From an uncultured Succinivibrio sp. (GTDB lineage Bacteria; Pseudomonadota; Gammaproteobacteria; Enterobacterales; Succinivibrionaceae), in the NCBI GenBank assembly GCA_934218695.1, contig CAKQDA010000012.1, positions 1 through 64,000 on the forward strand: 64,000 nucleotides of DNA. Reading direction: 5' to 3'. How positions within the stretch are numbered: position 1 is the first letter of the stretch; every line of letters begins with the position of its first letter. The notes under the pieces were generated by a model. It had not been told where the DNA came from. It did not search any database and saw only the letters and a program-made list of their open reading frames with translations. The position numbers and the translations under genes are program-made. Shown here piece by piece: positions 46,188 through 55,476 of the stretch.

Positions 46188-46315
46188 GATATTTTCCGTG
46201 TTTTAGCAAAAGAAGCAATTTTCATGAAGCTTAAAAACGCGAACAGTTAAAACTGATTAAATCTTTTTTAGAAAAATTTTTTATAAGTACCACCCAAAAT
46301 TGGAAGGAACACAAA

Positions 46316-47284
46316 ATGTGGGATTATTCAGATAAAGTTAAAGATCATTTCCTTCATCCACGTAATGCACGTGTTATCGAAGATGCAAATGGCGTTGGTG
46401 ATGTGGGCTCAATTATTTGTGGTGACGCACTGCGTCTGATGTTAAAGATTGATCCTGCAACTGAGGTTATTGAGGATGCCTCTTTCCAGACTTATGGCTG
46501 CGGAAGTGCTATTGCATCATCATCTGCTCTTACCGAAATGTTAAAAGGCAAAACGCTAAAGGAAGCTGAGAAAATAACCAATCAGGAGATTGTTGATTAT
46601 TTAGGTGGTCTGCCTCCAGAGAAAATGCACTGCTCTGTTATGGGACGTGAGGCTTTAGATGCCGCAATTGCAAATTATCACGGCCAGTCATATGAGCATT
46701 CTCATGATGATGGTGAGTTAATCTGTCACTGCTTCGGTGTCGGTATCAACAAGATTAAAAAAGCTGTCTGGGAAAACCATCTGACTACCGTAGAGGAAGT
46801 TACCAACTACACCAAGGCAGGTGGCGGATGCGGCAGCTGCAAGATGAGAATTGAAGAGATCATCGATGAGGTCTGGGTTGATCTTGAAAAGTGCGGTGTA
46901 CCAAGACCAGGTCATGCACCTACACCTATTCCATCAATTACTATTACCACTTCATCAGCTCCTGCTGCAGGTTTCAGCTCCATAAGCTCAACTTCTGGTG
47001 CCACAGTGAACGCTAATGTCGCAACTGCAGCTGTAAATGCAGCTATAGATGAGAAGACAAAGTCCTCTCCTATCTATGATGATGTAAAGAAGATCCTGGA
47101 GGAAATCTCACAGGGACTTGGTGAAGGTTCAGCTGTTGAACTTGATGCAATTACAGGTGCTGATGTGATTGTAAAGCTTTCAGGTCCTGTAGCTTCAGGC
47201 ATGATGAAGGACATGACATTAGGCTTTATCAAGCAGAAGCTGACAGATGGTACAGGTCGTCAGATCAATGTAACTGTAAGATAA
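46316..47284 (+). CDS. nifU: NifU-type Fe-S cluster scaffold with a cysteine-less Nfu domain
   Basis: 322 aa, three domains. The IscU-like part (residues 1-125) keeps Cys35 (SIICGDAL), Cys62 (YGCGSAIASSSAL) and Cys106 (KMHCSVMGREAL). A central [2Fe-2S] domain (about 130-180) has ICHCFG and GGGCGSCK, giving four Cys. A Ser/Ala-rich linker leads to the Nfu domain (about 250-322), where the usual CxxC loop reads GPVASGMMKDMT: both cysteines are replaced. The scaffold therefore assembles clusters on the first domain, and the third cannot bind one in the normal way. It pairs with nifS downstream, a NIF-type system as in several anaerobes and epsilonproteobacteria, here most likely for general Fe-S assembly, since no nitrogenase gene is present. 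Confidence 0.92.
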   Translation: MWDYSDKVKDHFLHPRNARVIEDANGVGDVGSIICGDALRLMLKIDPATEVIEDASFQTYGCGSAIASSSALTEMLKGKTLKEAEKITNQEIVDYLGGLPPEKMHCSVMGREALDAAIANYHGQSYEHSHDDGELICHCFGVGINKIKKAVWENHLTTVEEVTNYTKAGGGCGSCKMRIEEIIDEVWVDLEKCGVPRPGHAPTPIPSITITTSSAPAAGFSSISSTSGATVNANVATAAVNAAIDEKTKSSPIYDDVKKILEEISQGLGEGSAVELDAITGADVIVKLSGPVASGMMKDMTLGFIKQKLTDGTGRQINVTVR

Positions 47285-47337
47285 GCTGTATCTTAAAGAA
47301 AGTTAAATACATTAACACACGACATTAACTGATGTTA

Positions 47338-47400
47338 AAGAGCTGCAGTAAGAATCTTCTACGAAACAAAAAAAGGTTTCTGTGTGTTCTGCTGCAGCCA
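47338..47400 (+). other. Stem-loop in the nifU-nifS spacer
   Basis: GCTGCAG arms (about 47342 and 47392) enclose an inner GAAAC/GTTTC hairpin with an A-rich loop. It may be an mRNA processing or partial termination signal separating nifU and nifS levels. Confidence 0.4.
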
Positions 47401-47431
47401 TAGTCAAATCAATTAGGTTAAAAGAGACAAA

Positions 47432-48682
47432 ATGGATAATATGAATTTGGGCGTAGGTTTAGGTGGTATTTACCTTGACAACAACGCCACCACTCAGATT
47501 GATCCTCAGGTGGTAGAGGCAATGCAGCCATATCTGAGTGTGTATTTTGGTAATGCCTCATCTCAGCATGGCTATGGTGTTCCTGTTGAAAAGGCCATTG
47601 CCAGAGCCCGCGAGCAGATTGCCGACTTCCTTGGAGCAGAGTATCCTGATGAGATCATTTTTACTTCATGCGCAACCGAGTCTGACAATACAGCCTTATG
47701 GTCAGCTCTGTGGTCACAGAAGGGTAAGACAGAGATTGTTACAACTCCTGTAGAGCATCCTGCCATCATGCAGACCTGCGATTTTCTGTCATCACACGGC
47801 GCAACTGTGAAGTATCTTAAGGTTTCAAATCAGGGTGATATTGACTTAAATGAGTTTGAGAGTTTACTTACTCCTAATACGGCACTTGCCTCAGTAATGT
47901 GGGCCAATAATGAGACCGGTAATATCTATCCTGTGCCTGAACTTGCAGAGATTGCCTACAGACACGGTGTCATGTTCCACACTGATGCTGTACAGGCTGT
48001 GGCCAAGGTACCTATTTCATTAAAAGACACCAAAATCAATATGCTTTCATTCTCAGGTCATAAAATCCATGCTCCTAAGGGAATTGGTGTTCTGTATGTA
48101 AGACGCGGAACCAGATTTACCCCATTTATGAAGGGTGGTCATCAGGAGCGAGGCAGAAGAGCAGGTACTGAGAATGTTCCTTATATTGTAGGTCTTGGTG
48201 TAGCCTGCGAACTGGCCAAAAAGAACCTGTCTGTTGTATCTTCAAGAGTAAAGGCTTTAAGAGACAGACTGGAGACTGGGATCTTAAAATCAATCCCTGA
48301 CTGCTTTGTAACCGGTGATGAGTCAAGAAGAACTGACAATACCTTAAACGTCGCCTTCAAGTTTGTTGAAGGTGAGGCTATTCTGTTAATGCTCAACGAG
48401 TATGGAATTGCAGCTTCATCAGGTTCAGCCTGTTCTTCAGAATCACTAGAACCTAGCCATGTAATGCGCGCTATGAATGTTCCGTTCTCAGCAGCTCACG
48501 GTACTATCCGCTTCTCTTTATCAAGATTTACTACAGAATCTGAAATTGACAAGACTCTAGAAGTACTGCCTGGTATTATCAGTACCTTACGCAAACTCTC
48601 ACCATACTGGAAAGAGGGTAAACCTAAGATCAACGGTCTTGATCATGATTTTGATGCCGACAGCACCGAAGTTCGTGCTTAA
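47432..48682 (+). CDS. nifS: Cysteine desulfurase, NifS type
   Basis: PLP enzyme that takes sulfur from cysteine and passes it to NifU. 416 aa with the family opening YLDNNATTQIDPQV, the PLP lysine in LSFSGHKIHAPKGIGVLYV, and the active-site Cys in SSGSACSSESLEPSHV (near residue 335). The short N-terminal extension (MDNMNLGVGLGG) and C-terminal tail make it slightly longer than classical NifS. It forms a unit with nifU. Confidence 0.95.
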   Translation: MDNMNLGVGLGGIYLDNNATTQIDPQVVEAMQPYLSVYFGNASSQHGYGVPVEKAIARAREQIADFLGAEYPDEIIFTSCATESDNTALWSALWSQKGKTEIVTTPVEHPAIMQTCDFLSSHGATVKYLKVSNQGDIDLNEFESLLTPNTALASVMWANNETGNIYPVPELAEIAYRHGVMFHTDAVQAVAKVPISLKDTKINMLSFSGHKIHAPKGIGVLYVRRGTRFTPFMKGGHQERGRRAGTENVPYIVGLGVACELAKKNLSVVSSRVKALRDRLETGILKSIPDCFVTGDESRRTDNTLNVAFKFVEGEAILLMLNEYGIAASSGSACSSESLEPSHVMRAMNVPFSAAHGTIRFSLSRFTTESEIDKTLEVLPGIISTLRKLSPYWKEGKPKINGLDHDFDADSTEVRA

Positions 48683-49013
48683 TCTTAATTCCTGTTTAAT
48701 CTGCCGGGAAACCGGCAGATTATGTCAATTATCACAGATCACGCAAAAAGATCACCATCTTTTCTGATTTTAATTGCCTATAAAGATTTAAAAGTCTTAG
48801 AATTACACTCAATTTATAACTGAGATTTTATTATTTATTATAAGAAACTGTATACTGAACAGTCTGCAAAATAACTGCATAGAATAAAAAAGCAGAATAT
48901 TCCCTAACAGAAAGCGTTTGTGGTTATTTATCTTATTCAGAAGATATTTTGTCTTTTGGCGGATTGTCTTTTAGTTTGAGAATTTTGTACAGCATAACAA
49001 TAATAGGTGTGTT
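48683..49013. other. Gap with a strong hairpin downstream of nifS
   Basis: A perfect 10-bp stem with a GAAA loop (48698-48721) lies just past nifS but has no T-run; it may stabilise or end the nifUS mRNA. The rest is AT-rich sequence leading to the GGDEF operon, without a clear gene. Confidence 0.5.
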
Positions 49014-50156
49014 TTGGACGTTATTCTAGGCAAAATCTGGTTAGTTACATTCAATTCTCTGATTTTGTTACCAATGCTCTATTCAGTCATAAAAACTGAA
49101 AAGAGATTAGCCAATATTCATGTTATTTCCATTCTGACTGTGTTTTTGACGCAGGCAACCGATATTGCTGTAACTGTGTCAAGTTACAGAAATTCAGTAT
49201 TTTTAAATTCATTTCTGTTAACTCTGATGTGGCAGCTGTCACTGCTTTTATCTATAGTCTCTGTCTTTTATCTGGTTTTAAACGAGCTCAAGGAGAAATA
49301 TCAGAGAAACGATTTAAAGGGAGACTGGGCTTATGTGGTTCCTGCCGTCTTTGAAGCCTCATTACTCGTTTTCTTTAATATCAGTGCCTTCAGTGCCTCT
49401 GATGTTTCCCTAATTACAACAGCAACCGGTACCAGCCTTTATTTTATTATCAATTTTTATATTCTGATAGGTGCCTGGCTGTGCTACAAGACCTATGTTT
49501 ACAATCTTGATTTTGATATCAAGTATGTCGCAAGAAAGCACTTTTTATTCTATCTGTTCCTGTGTCTGGCGCTGTTTCTGCAGCAACTGATATTTGGTTA
49601 TGTGGATTTTGCCACATCCATTACAACTTTGCTTATATTTAACATCATGACTCATTCTAAGACTCTGATTTCCACGGATGCTCTGTCGGGTGTTAACAAC
49701 CGTGTAAGTTTCAATAAATACATCAATAATGTTTTTGTCTCCCGTGAGCATGGAGCTGCCTTCATTATCTTTATCGATATTGACAAGTTCAAAATGATCA
49801 ATGATACCTACGGTCATATTGAGGGAGATGAGGCTATTGCTCTTGTGGGCAAGACCTTAAAGAGTATTGCAGGTGAGACCAATTCCTTTGTTGCCAGAAT
49901 GGGTGGTGACGAGTTTGTGCTTGTGGTCAACGGTTCTGATGAGAATATAGTGAAAAGAATTATCCAGAACATTACCTATGAGCTTGAGGAAAGGTTAATT
50001 TTTTCAGATAAACAGTACGCTCTGACTGTAAGCTGCGGGTATGTTCCTGTGGCACCGGATTCAAAGAATATAAGGGAACTTATAGCCAAGGCAGACAAGC
50101 TAATGTATCTTGATAAGCAGAATAAGCATCATGGAGCTGTAAATGGAGATTATTAA
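49014..50156 (+). CDS. Membrane diguanylate cyclase (GGDEF)
   Basis: 380 aa: about six or seven hydrophobic segments (residues 5-215), then a GGDEF domain (about 220-375). It has DALSGVNNRVSF, IDIDKFKMINDTYGHIEGD and the signature RMGGDEFVLV (near residue 295). No RxxD inhibitory site precedes the signature, so product inhibition may be absent. It should make cyclic di-GMP at the inner membrane in response to an unknown signal. The start is a TTG at 49014 preceded by AGGTG. It overlaps the next GGDEF gene by 14 nt. Confidence 0.87.
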   Translation: MDVILGKIWLVTFNSLILLPMLYSVIKTEKRLANIHVISILTVFLTQATDIAVTVSSYRNSVFLNSFLLTLMWQLSLLLSIVSVFYLVLNELKEKYQRNDLKGDWAYVVPAVFEASLLVFFNISAFSASDVSLITTATGTSLYFIINFYILIGAWLCYKTYVYNLDFDIKYVARKHFLFYLFLCLALFLQQLIFGYVDFATSITTLLIFNIMTHSKTLISTDALSGVNNRVSFNKYINNVFVSREHGAAFIIFIDIDKFKMINDTYGHIEGDEAIALVGKTLKSIAGETNSFVARMGGDEFVLVVNGSDENIVKRIIQNITYELEERLIFSDKQYALTVSCGYVPVAPDSKNIRELIAKADKLMYLDKQNKHHGAVNGDY

Positions 50157-51348
50157 CGTCAATTCAACCTCGATGTTTTATTTTGCAGTTGCCTCTGTGT
50201 TTGTCCTTTTAACCATATTAAAAAGTCAGTCACTTGCAGTGTCCTCAAATTCTAAAATTGCTTCTGACTTATCTCTTTATTTACTGGTCCAGGCCGTACT
50301 GATTGGCCTTTATTATCTGCTTGAAGTGTTAAAGACCAACTCTTTAGTCAGTCAGATCAGGAACTTTGACATTCTCATCTATTCTGTAGGTCTGATTATG
50401 GGGTATGTGTCATATGCTACTCCGTTTGTTCTTTTCCTGTTACTGAAAATAAATGCTCATGGAACCAATTTCATGAACGTAAGGTTAAGATACCTGATTT
50501 ACTCAGTCTTTGTACTGTTTTCAGTTGTTTATGTGTATGAAGGATCATGCATCATCTATCAGTACATAAACAGACAGGATTTCTCAATGTCTGCAAAAAT
50601 CTTTTTTATATTAAACCCTCTGGTTAAAATGTTCTTTTTCATACTAGCAGTAAAAGAGTTGAACAGCTTTTTCAGAGATCTCTGTGAAGGTTCTATTGTT
50701 TCAAGAGCAGCTTCTCTCTTTTTAAGAGTTGTTTTTATAGGCGGGCCTTTAATTCTGATCCCTCTTGGTGGATATCTTAATCTGCCAGGTACGTTTGCTC
50801 TTTTGGTCTGCATGGTTTTTGTTATGCAGTTAATCTCTCAGGACAGAGCTGTTTCTGTTGATTTCCTGACAGGACTTAACAACAGAAAAGAACTTATAAG
50901 ATATCTGTGGAGGCTTTTTGAAAAGCCAGATGAGCTCGACCACAATCTGGGTATTATCTTTATTGATATCAATGATTTTAAAGGCATTAATGATACATAC
51001 GGTCATAATCAGGGGGACAAGGCTCTGCTGACAGTTTCTTCATGTCTGAAAAAGGCTGCCTTTAAAAAGAACTGTTTTATCTGCAGATATGCTGGAGACG
51101 AGTTTACTGTGGTACTCAAGGAATCTACCACTGAAACAGCCCAGTCCTATATTAATGCTTTGGAGGCAGAGCTTGACAGAAACAACAGTTCTGGGAGATA
51201 TGAAATGCCTATTTCACTGTCAATAGGCCACGTACAGTATTCTGAAAAATATAAAACCCCGGATGAGTTTATAGCAGCAGCTGATGCTCTGATGTATGAG
51301 CAGAAGGCAAATCGCAAAAAGCAGCAGGATCTTGAGGTAATGTTTTAA
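50143..51348 (+). CDS. Membrane GGDEF protein with AGDEF signature
   Basis: 401 aa: seven or so hydrophobic segments (residues 5-235), then a GGDEF domain with DFLTGLNNRKEL, FIDINDFKGINDTYGHNQGD and RYAGDEFTVVL in place of GGDEF. Ala for the first Gly is tolerated in several active cyclases, so activity is likely but not certain. There is no RxxD site. It overlaps the preceding GGDEF gene by 14 nt, and the two membrane halves are similar in layout, suggesting an old tandem duplication and possibly hetero-dimerisation. Confidence 0.87.
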   Translation: MEIINVNSTSMFYFAVASVFVLLTILKSQSLAVSSNSKIASDLSLYLLVQAVLIGLYYLLEVLKTNSLVSQIRNFDILIYSVGLIMGYVSYATPFVLFLLLKINAHGTNFMNVRLRYLIYSVFVLFSVVYVYEGSCIIYQYINRQDFSMSAKIFFILNPLVKMFFFILAVKELNSFFRDLCEGSIVSRAASLFLRVVFIGGPLILIPLGGYLNLPGTFALLVCMVFVMQLISQDRAVSVDFLTGLNNRKELIRYLWRLFEKPDELDHNLGIIFIDINDFKGINDTYGHNQGDKALLTVSSCLKKAAFKKNCFICRYAGDEFTVVLKESTTETAQSYINALEAELDRNNSSGRYEMPISLSIGHVQYSEKYKTPDEFIAAADALMYEQKANRKKQQDLEVMF

Positions 51349-51402
51349 TCAGAAAATTTAAGCAGATCTGTCTTCAGCCAGTGGCAATGATTTTTAATAA
51401 AA

Positions 51403-51429
51403 AGGCTCACCTTTTAGGTGAGTTTTTTT
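51403..51429 (+). terminator. Intrinsic terminator of the GGDEF pair
   Basis: CTCACC-tttta-GGTGAG stem followed by seven T residues. Confidence 0.85.
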
Positions 51430-51502
51430 ATAAAAGTATACATGTTTGAGCTTTTTACAAAAAGCCTCTACAATGACGGTATTGAAAACTAAGGATATGA
51501 AA

Positions 51503-52615
51503 ATGACAAATTACAGTGAACTTGCAAATGGCGGAATTACCCTAATCAAACCTTATCAGGCTGGCAAACCTATAGAAGAGGTTCAGCGTCAGCTGGGCTT
51601 GAAAGATGTTATCAAGTTAGCTTCCAATGAGAATCCTTTTGGAATGGGGCCAAAGGCTAAGGCAGCTGCTTTAAAATGTGTAGAGCAGGGTAATATTTAT
51701 CCTGACTCAAACGGTTATTACTTAAAGCAGAAACTTCATGACAAGTTCGGTTATGATCCTGAGAAAATTACTCTTGGCGCAGGTTCAAATGAGCTTATCA
51801 ATCTTCTGTTTGCAGCTTTTGTAAATAAAGATGTAAATGTCGTATTCCCAGAGTATTCATTTGTAGTCTACCCAATGGAAACTACAGTAAATGGTGCTAA
51901 GGCAAAGGTTATTCCTCTAAAGGACTATAATGCCGATCTTGATGCAATAGCTGCTGCAATTGACAGTGACACCCGTATTGTAGCCTTTGCAAATCCTTCA
52001 AATCCTATCGGTACTGCCATAAGCTCACAGTCTATGAAGGAATTTATAAGAAAAGTTCCTAAATCAACCTTAGTTGTTATCGATGAGGCTTATAACGAGT
52101 TTAACAGCGGTGATGATTCTTTTGAAGACACCGCTTTATGGACTGAAGAGTTTGAAAATCTGGTGGTATCACGTACCTTCTCAAAGGCCTACGGTCTTGC
52201 CGGTTTGCGTGTGGGTTATATGATTGCCAATAAGGAGATCACCTCAATATTAAACCGTCTGAGAGCTCCATTTAATGTAAATATTGTAGCTTTAGCTGCT
52301 GCCGTTGCCGCTTTGGACGATACTGAGTTCTTAAAGAAGACTGTTGACAACAATACAACTGAGCGCGACAGATATGCCTCTTTCTGTAAAGAGCACGACC
52401 TGTTTATGATCCCTTCAAAAGCCAACTTCGTAGCTGTTGATTTTAAGGGCTATGATGCTCAGGCTATTGCTGATAAACTGCTACACCAGGGTATCATTGT
52501 GCGTCCTCTTTTAGGTTATAAACTGCAGGATATTCTAAGAATATCCATCGGCAGACCTGAGGAGAATGACAGACTGTTTAATGCCCTGGATAAGATCTTA
52601 AAGGAAAGCAAGTAA
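51503..52615 (+). CDS. hisC: Histidinol-phosphate / aromatic aminotransferase
   Basis: 370-aa class I/II aminotransferase of the HisC group. Shows KLASNENPFG, GAGSNELI, NPSNPIGTA, VIDEAYNEF and the PLP lysine in SRTFSKAYGLAGLRVGY. The start at 51503 is chosen for AAGGA seven nt upstream; an in-frame ATG at 51497 is too close to it, and earlier starts have no ribosome site. It is followed directly by aroA and no his genes are near, so it may serve phenylalanine and tyrosine synthesis as well as, or instead of, histidine. Confidence 0.88.
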   Translation: MTNYSELANGGITLIKPYQAGKPIEEVQRQLGLKDVIKLASNENPFGMGPKAKAAALKCVEQGNIYPDSNGYYLKQKLHDKFGYDPEKITLGAGSNELINLLFAAFVNKDVNVVFPEYSFVVYPMETTVNGAKAKVIPLKDYNADLDAIAAAIDSDTRIVAFANPSNPIGTAISSQSMKEFIRKVPKSTLVVIDEAYNEFNSGDDSFEDTALWTEEFENLVVSRTFSKAYGLAGLRVGYMIANKEITSILNRLRAPFNVNIVALAAAVAALDDTEFLKKTVDNNTTERDRYASFCKEHDLFMIPSKANFVAVDFKGYDAQAIADKLLHQGIIVRPLLGYKLQDILRISIGRPEENDRLFNALDKILKESK

Positions 52616-53890
52616 TTGAAAAACTCCCTTAATTTAAAAAAGATAAAATCAGTTGAAGGAAAGGTGATCCTGCCCGGATCTAAAAGCCTTACCAACAGAG
52701 CTCTGCTGATTTCAGCACTGGCAAAAGGTAACACAAAGTTATTAAATGTTTTAAAGTCTGATGATACTAACCGTATGATTGAGGCTCTGCAGACTTTAAA
52801 AGTAAAGCTCAAGGTAAACGTAAGTTCTGTTGATGTAACAGGTATGGGCGGAGTCTTCAACGAAGGTTTGAACTCTGTAGAACTTTATCTTGGCAATGCC
52901 GGTACCGCAATGCGTCCTCTGTGCGCCGCTCTTGCTGTTTCCACAGGAGTGTTCACTCTAACAGGTGAACCTCGTATGATGGAAAGACCGATTGGTCCGT
53001 TAACAGAGGCTCTGCGCTCACTGGGTATAAGCATTGAATATCTGAACAATGACGGTTTCCCTCCAGTACGTATTCGTGGTGGAGTACCTAAGGTTCATGA
53101 GGTAACTGTCAGTGGCTCAACCTCAAGTCAGTTCATTACGGCTCTGCTTATGGCAGCTCCTGTATGTGGCGGACTTAAAATTAAGATTAAGGGAGATCTG
53201 ATTTCAAAGCCATATGTTGATCTTACTGTAAAGCTTATTGAAAAATTTGGTGCAACAGTAACCCGCAATGGCTATTCTGAGTTTACTGTTGACGGTACTG
53301 GCTACACATCTCCTGGTTCTTACCTCATTGAAGGTGATGCAACAGGAGCCACTTACTTTGCAGCAGCAGCTGCTATTGGAGGTGAGCTTGAACTTTATGG
53401 CCTTCCTGAGGATTCAGTTCAGGGAGACATCAGATTCCTTGATGTGCTCTCTCAGATGGGTGCTAAGATTAAGAAAACAGAAAACTCAGTAATCATTAGG
53501 AAGTCAAAGCTGCATGGTATCGATGTTGATATGAATGCAATGCCTGATGCCGCCATGACACTGGTTCCTATGGCTCTGTATACTGATGGTCCTGTAACCA
53601 TCAGAAATATTGCAAGCTGGAGGGTTAAGGAGACAGACAGAATTGAGGCTATGGTAAAGGAAATGTCAAAACTCGGTGTGAAGGTGGAGTCTGGTGCCGA
53701 CTATATTAGAATTGATGCCTCAACCCGCAACGACATAATACCATCCTTTGATACCTACAATGATCACCGTATGGCAATGTGCATGTCTCTTGTCGCATTT
53801 GACAGAGATATTGTCATTAACGATCCTGAGTGTATCAATAAAACCTTCCCAACCTATTTTAATAACTTAAAATCGGTAATTAAAAACTAG
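52616..53890 (+). CDS. aroA: 3-phosphoshikimate 1-carboxyvinyltransferase (EPSP synthase)
   Basis: Joins shikimate 3-phosphate and phosphoenolpyruvate in the shikimate pathway. 424 aa with LPGSKSLTNRALLISALA, GNAGTAMRPLCAALA, the catalytic region DAAMTLVPMAL and WRVKETDRIEAM, and a closing DHRMAMCMSLVA. The TTG start directly follows the hisC stop, with GGAAAG inside hisC as the likely ribosome site, so translation is probably coupled to hisC. LGNAGTAMRP keeps the class I glycine. Confidence 0.95.
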   Translation: MKNSLNLKKIKSVEGKVILPGSKSLTNRALLISALAKGNTKLLNVLKSDDTNRMIEALQTLKVKLKVNVSSVDVTGMGGVFNEGLNSVELYLGNAGTAMRPLCAALAVSTGVFTLTGEPRMMERPIGPLTEALRSLGISIEYLNNDGFPPVRIRGGVPKVHEVTVSGSTSSQFITALLMAAPVCGGLKIKIKGDLISKPYVDLTVKLIEKFGATVTRNGYSEFTVDGTGYTSPGSYLIEGDATGATYFAAAAAIGGELELYGLPEDSVQGDIRFLDVLSQMGAKIKKTENSVIIRKSKLHGIDVDMNAMPDAAMTLVPMALYTDGPVTIRNIASWRVKETDRIEAMVKEMSKLGVKVESGADYIRIDASTRNDIIPSFDTYNDHRMAMCMSLVAFDRDIVINDPECINKTFPTYFNNLKSVIKN

Positions 53891-53943
53891 AAATCAGATT
53901 TCAGATACAAAAGCCTGAAACTTTTTACTGGTAAAACTAAAGC

Positions 53944-53986
53944 AAAGCTCTTTTAAACACATTTATGTGAAAAGGAGCTTTTTATT
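53944..53986 (+). terminator. Terminator of hisC-aroA
   Basis: AAAGCTC and GAGCTTT arms with an extended, imperfect upper stem, then TTTTATTTT. Confidence 0.7.
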
Positions 53987-54033
53987 TTCTGTCTTTAGAC
54001 ACGATATAAGCAAAAGGAAAAAGACAGCTATCT

Positions 54034-54663
54034 ATGAAAAGAATAATTGCAGGTTTTCTCTTCCTGCTGTGTTTTAAAGCACAGGCAATAGAAACCACTT
54101 TTTTAAACAACACATTTAATATTACATTACCTGAGAATTACTGCACTTTAAAAACCGAGAACAGATACTATAAATTTACCAGAGCTGCATTTGGCAAATC
54201 TGTAAAATTTGGTTTTATAGCAGCCCCCTGTACGGATATAAAGGCTCTTGAGGAGGGGAGAACAGAAAGACTTGTCCACTATATCGCCTTTACTCAGATT
54301 GGAATAGACGGCAGTTATGGCTATTTTAAATTAGGCAGGTTTGTTTATGTAACTCTTGCCAAAGCATTTAAGTCAGCTCCACTTGAAAGAGTAGAGCAAT
54401 CTGTTAACAGACGAATTGCTCCTTTTGGAGCTACGGTCTCAGATTTAGGTTATAAGCTTCAGTCTGCTTCTGATTCTTATGCTTTATTTTCGGCAACAGT
54501 AAAATTAAAAGGTTTTGGCTCTGACAAAAAGGCAAACCTTTTAGGTTTAACCACACTGGTTTATGAGATCCCTGTAGGACTGTATGTCTTTGATGAAGAT
54601 CCTGATGAAACCAAGACAAAAGAAGCGATAAAACTTTTGTCAAAGGCTGCTTCATCTTTTTAG
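54034..54663 (+). CDS. Exported protein of unknown function, 209 aa
   Basis: A signal peptide (MKRIIAGFLFLLCFKAQA|IE) precedes a mature protein of about 190 aa of mixed alpha/beta appearance (NTFNITLPENYC, YYKFTRAAFG, VKFGFIAAPCTDIK). There is no lipobox or membrane helix, and I recognise no family. It is probably periplasmic and monocistronic. Confidence 0.7.
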   Translation: MKRIIAGFLFLLCFKAQAIETTFLNNTFNITLPENYCTLKTENRYYKFTRAAFGKSVKFGFIAAPCTDIKALEEGRTERLVHYIAFTQIGIDGSYGYFKLGRFVYVTLAKAFKSAPLERVEQSVNRRIAPFGATVSDLGYKLQSASDSYALFSATVKLKGFGSDKKANLLGLTTLVYEIPVGLYVFDEDPDETKTKEAIKLLSKAASSF

Positions 54664-54699
54664 TCAAAATTATTTTTCTCTTGCAGATCTTATAAAAAA

Positions 54700-54723
54700 A
54701 ATCCAGTGCCAAACGGCACTGGA
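54700..54723 (-). terminator. Leftward intrinsic terminator
   Basis: TCCAGTGCC-aaac-GGCACTGGA stem; on the minus strand it is followed by eight T residues. It would end leftward transcription from the prophage remnant. Confidence 0.75.
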
Positions 54724-54871
54724 CCAAAGGTAAGATAAATCTTAAAAATCCAAAAAGTAATAAAACTTCATGGTAGCTTTAACTGCAACTGCCGCCCAAC
54801 ATTCGGCTGTTGTGTTCTTAGCTTTATGAAAAGTATATATACGCTTAAGGTATATGTAAAATACTAATTAT

Positions 54872-55114
54872 TTATACCTCGTTATAGTTAATCTGTATAA
54901 CTAAATTAACAGCAGAGAGTGATCTTAGCAAATAAGTTAACTGTCTCAGTACAGAAAATTGAGGAACTTCACTTTGAGCATATACTTTTGGTGTTATATC
55001 AAGCTGAAAAGTTCTTGATAAAGCGTTAATCTCTGAAGTAATCGATACAGATGACCAGTAGTTATAGGTATTTGCACTGTTAACTTTAAGCTGTACTGTA
55101 TTTTTATTGACCAT
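54872..55114 (-). pseudogene. Mu-like baseplate-hub (gp44/P) fragment
   Basis: About 80 aa resembling the N-terminus of Mu-type gp44 baseplate proteins: VQLKVNSANTYNYWSSVSI then LSRTFQLDITPK, for the family's xxGWxSVxIxRGIExxxGSFxLxVTD. Full-length members exceed 300 aa, so this is a 5' remnant. The ATG at 55114 follows the terminator of the preceding small gene; a longer frame reads through that hairpin. In Mu, gp44 follows gp43, as here. Confidence 0.55.
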
Positions 55115-55117
55115 AAA

Positions 55118-55138
55118 AAAGCCCACAATTAAGTGGGC
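55118..55138 (-). terminator. Terminator of the moron-like gene
   Basis: GCCCAC-ttaatt-GTGGGC stem and six T residues on the minus strand, directly after the 88-aa gene and before the gp44-like fragment. Confidence 0.8.
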
Positions 55139-55157
55139 CTCCATAACAAATTAAAAA

Positions 55158-55424
55158 CTAATATTTTTCACATTCAATGGAATCATCAGAATGCTGTATA
55201 CAGCGATACTCTTTGCCATCGATCGTTACTTTTGTTCCTCTACTCATAGGATCGATCATGCTATTCACTATCATAGTCTGGCGTTGATCTTCTACTGTTC
55301 CTAACGATGCTATATCTCTTTGATGAAAATCACAATCTTCTGTAAAACCATCCTTTGGTGAACAGTAAGCATTTGCGTTTCCAATTGAGGATAACAAAGC
55401 AATTAAAACTATTAATTTTTTCAT
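55158..55424 (-). CDS. Small exported protein, moron-like, 88 aa
   Basis: A signal peptide (MKKLIVLIALLSSIGNANA|YC) precedes a 69-aa mature part with four Cys (CSPKDGFTEDC, YRCIQHSDDSIECEKY), probably two disulfides. It has its own promoter (TATAAT at 55447-55452), GGATAG as ribosome site and its own terminator, while sitting between two phage structural genes. That is the arrangement of a moron, a cargo gene expressed from a prophage. Function unknown; its free-standing expression could explain why it survives. Confidence 0.7.
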   Translation of the reverse strand: MKKLIVLIALLSSIGNANAYCSPKDGFTEDCDFHQRDIASLGTVEDQRQTMIVNSMIDPMSRGTKVTIDGKEYRCIQHSDDSIECEKY

Positions 55425-55446
55425 AGCAACTATCCTTCTTTCTTGA

Positions 55447-55475
55447 ATTATAGTCTAAAAATTAATGGTTAAAGC
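55447..55475 (-). promoter_or_regulatory. Promoter of the moron-like gene
   Basis: A perfect TATAAT (55447-55452, minus strand) lies 23 nt before the start; only a weak -35 (CTTTAA type) is found 16 nt further up. Confidence 0.5.
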
Positions 55476-55476
55476 A

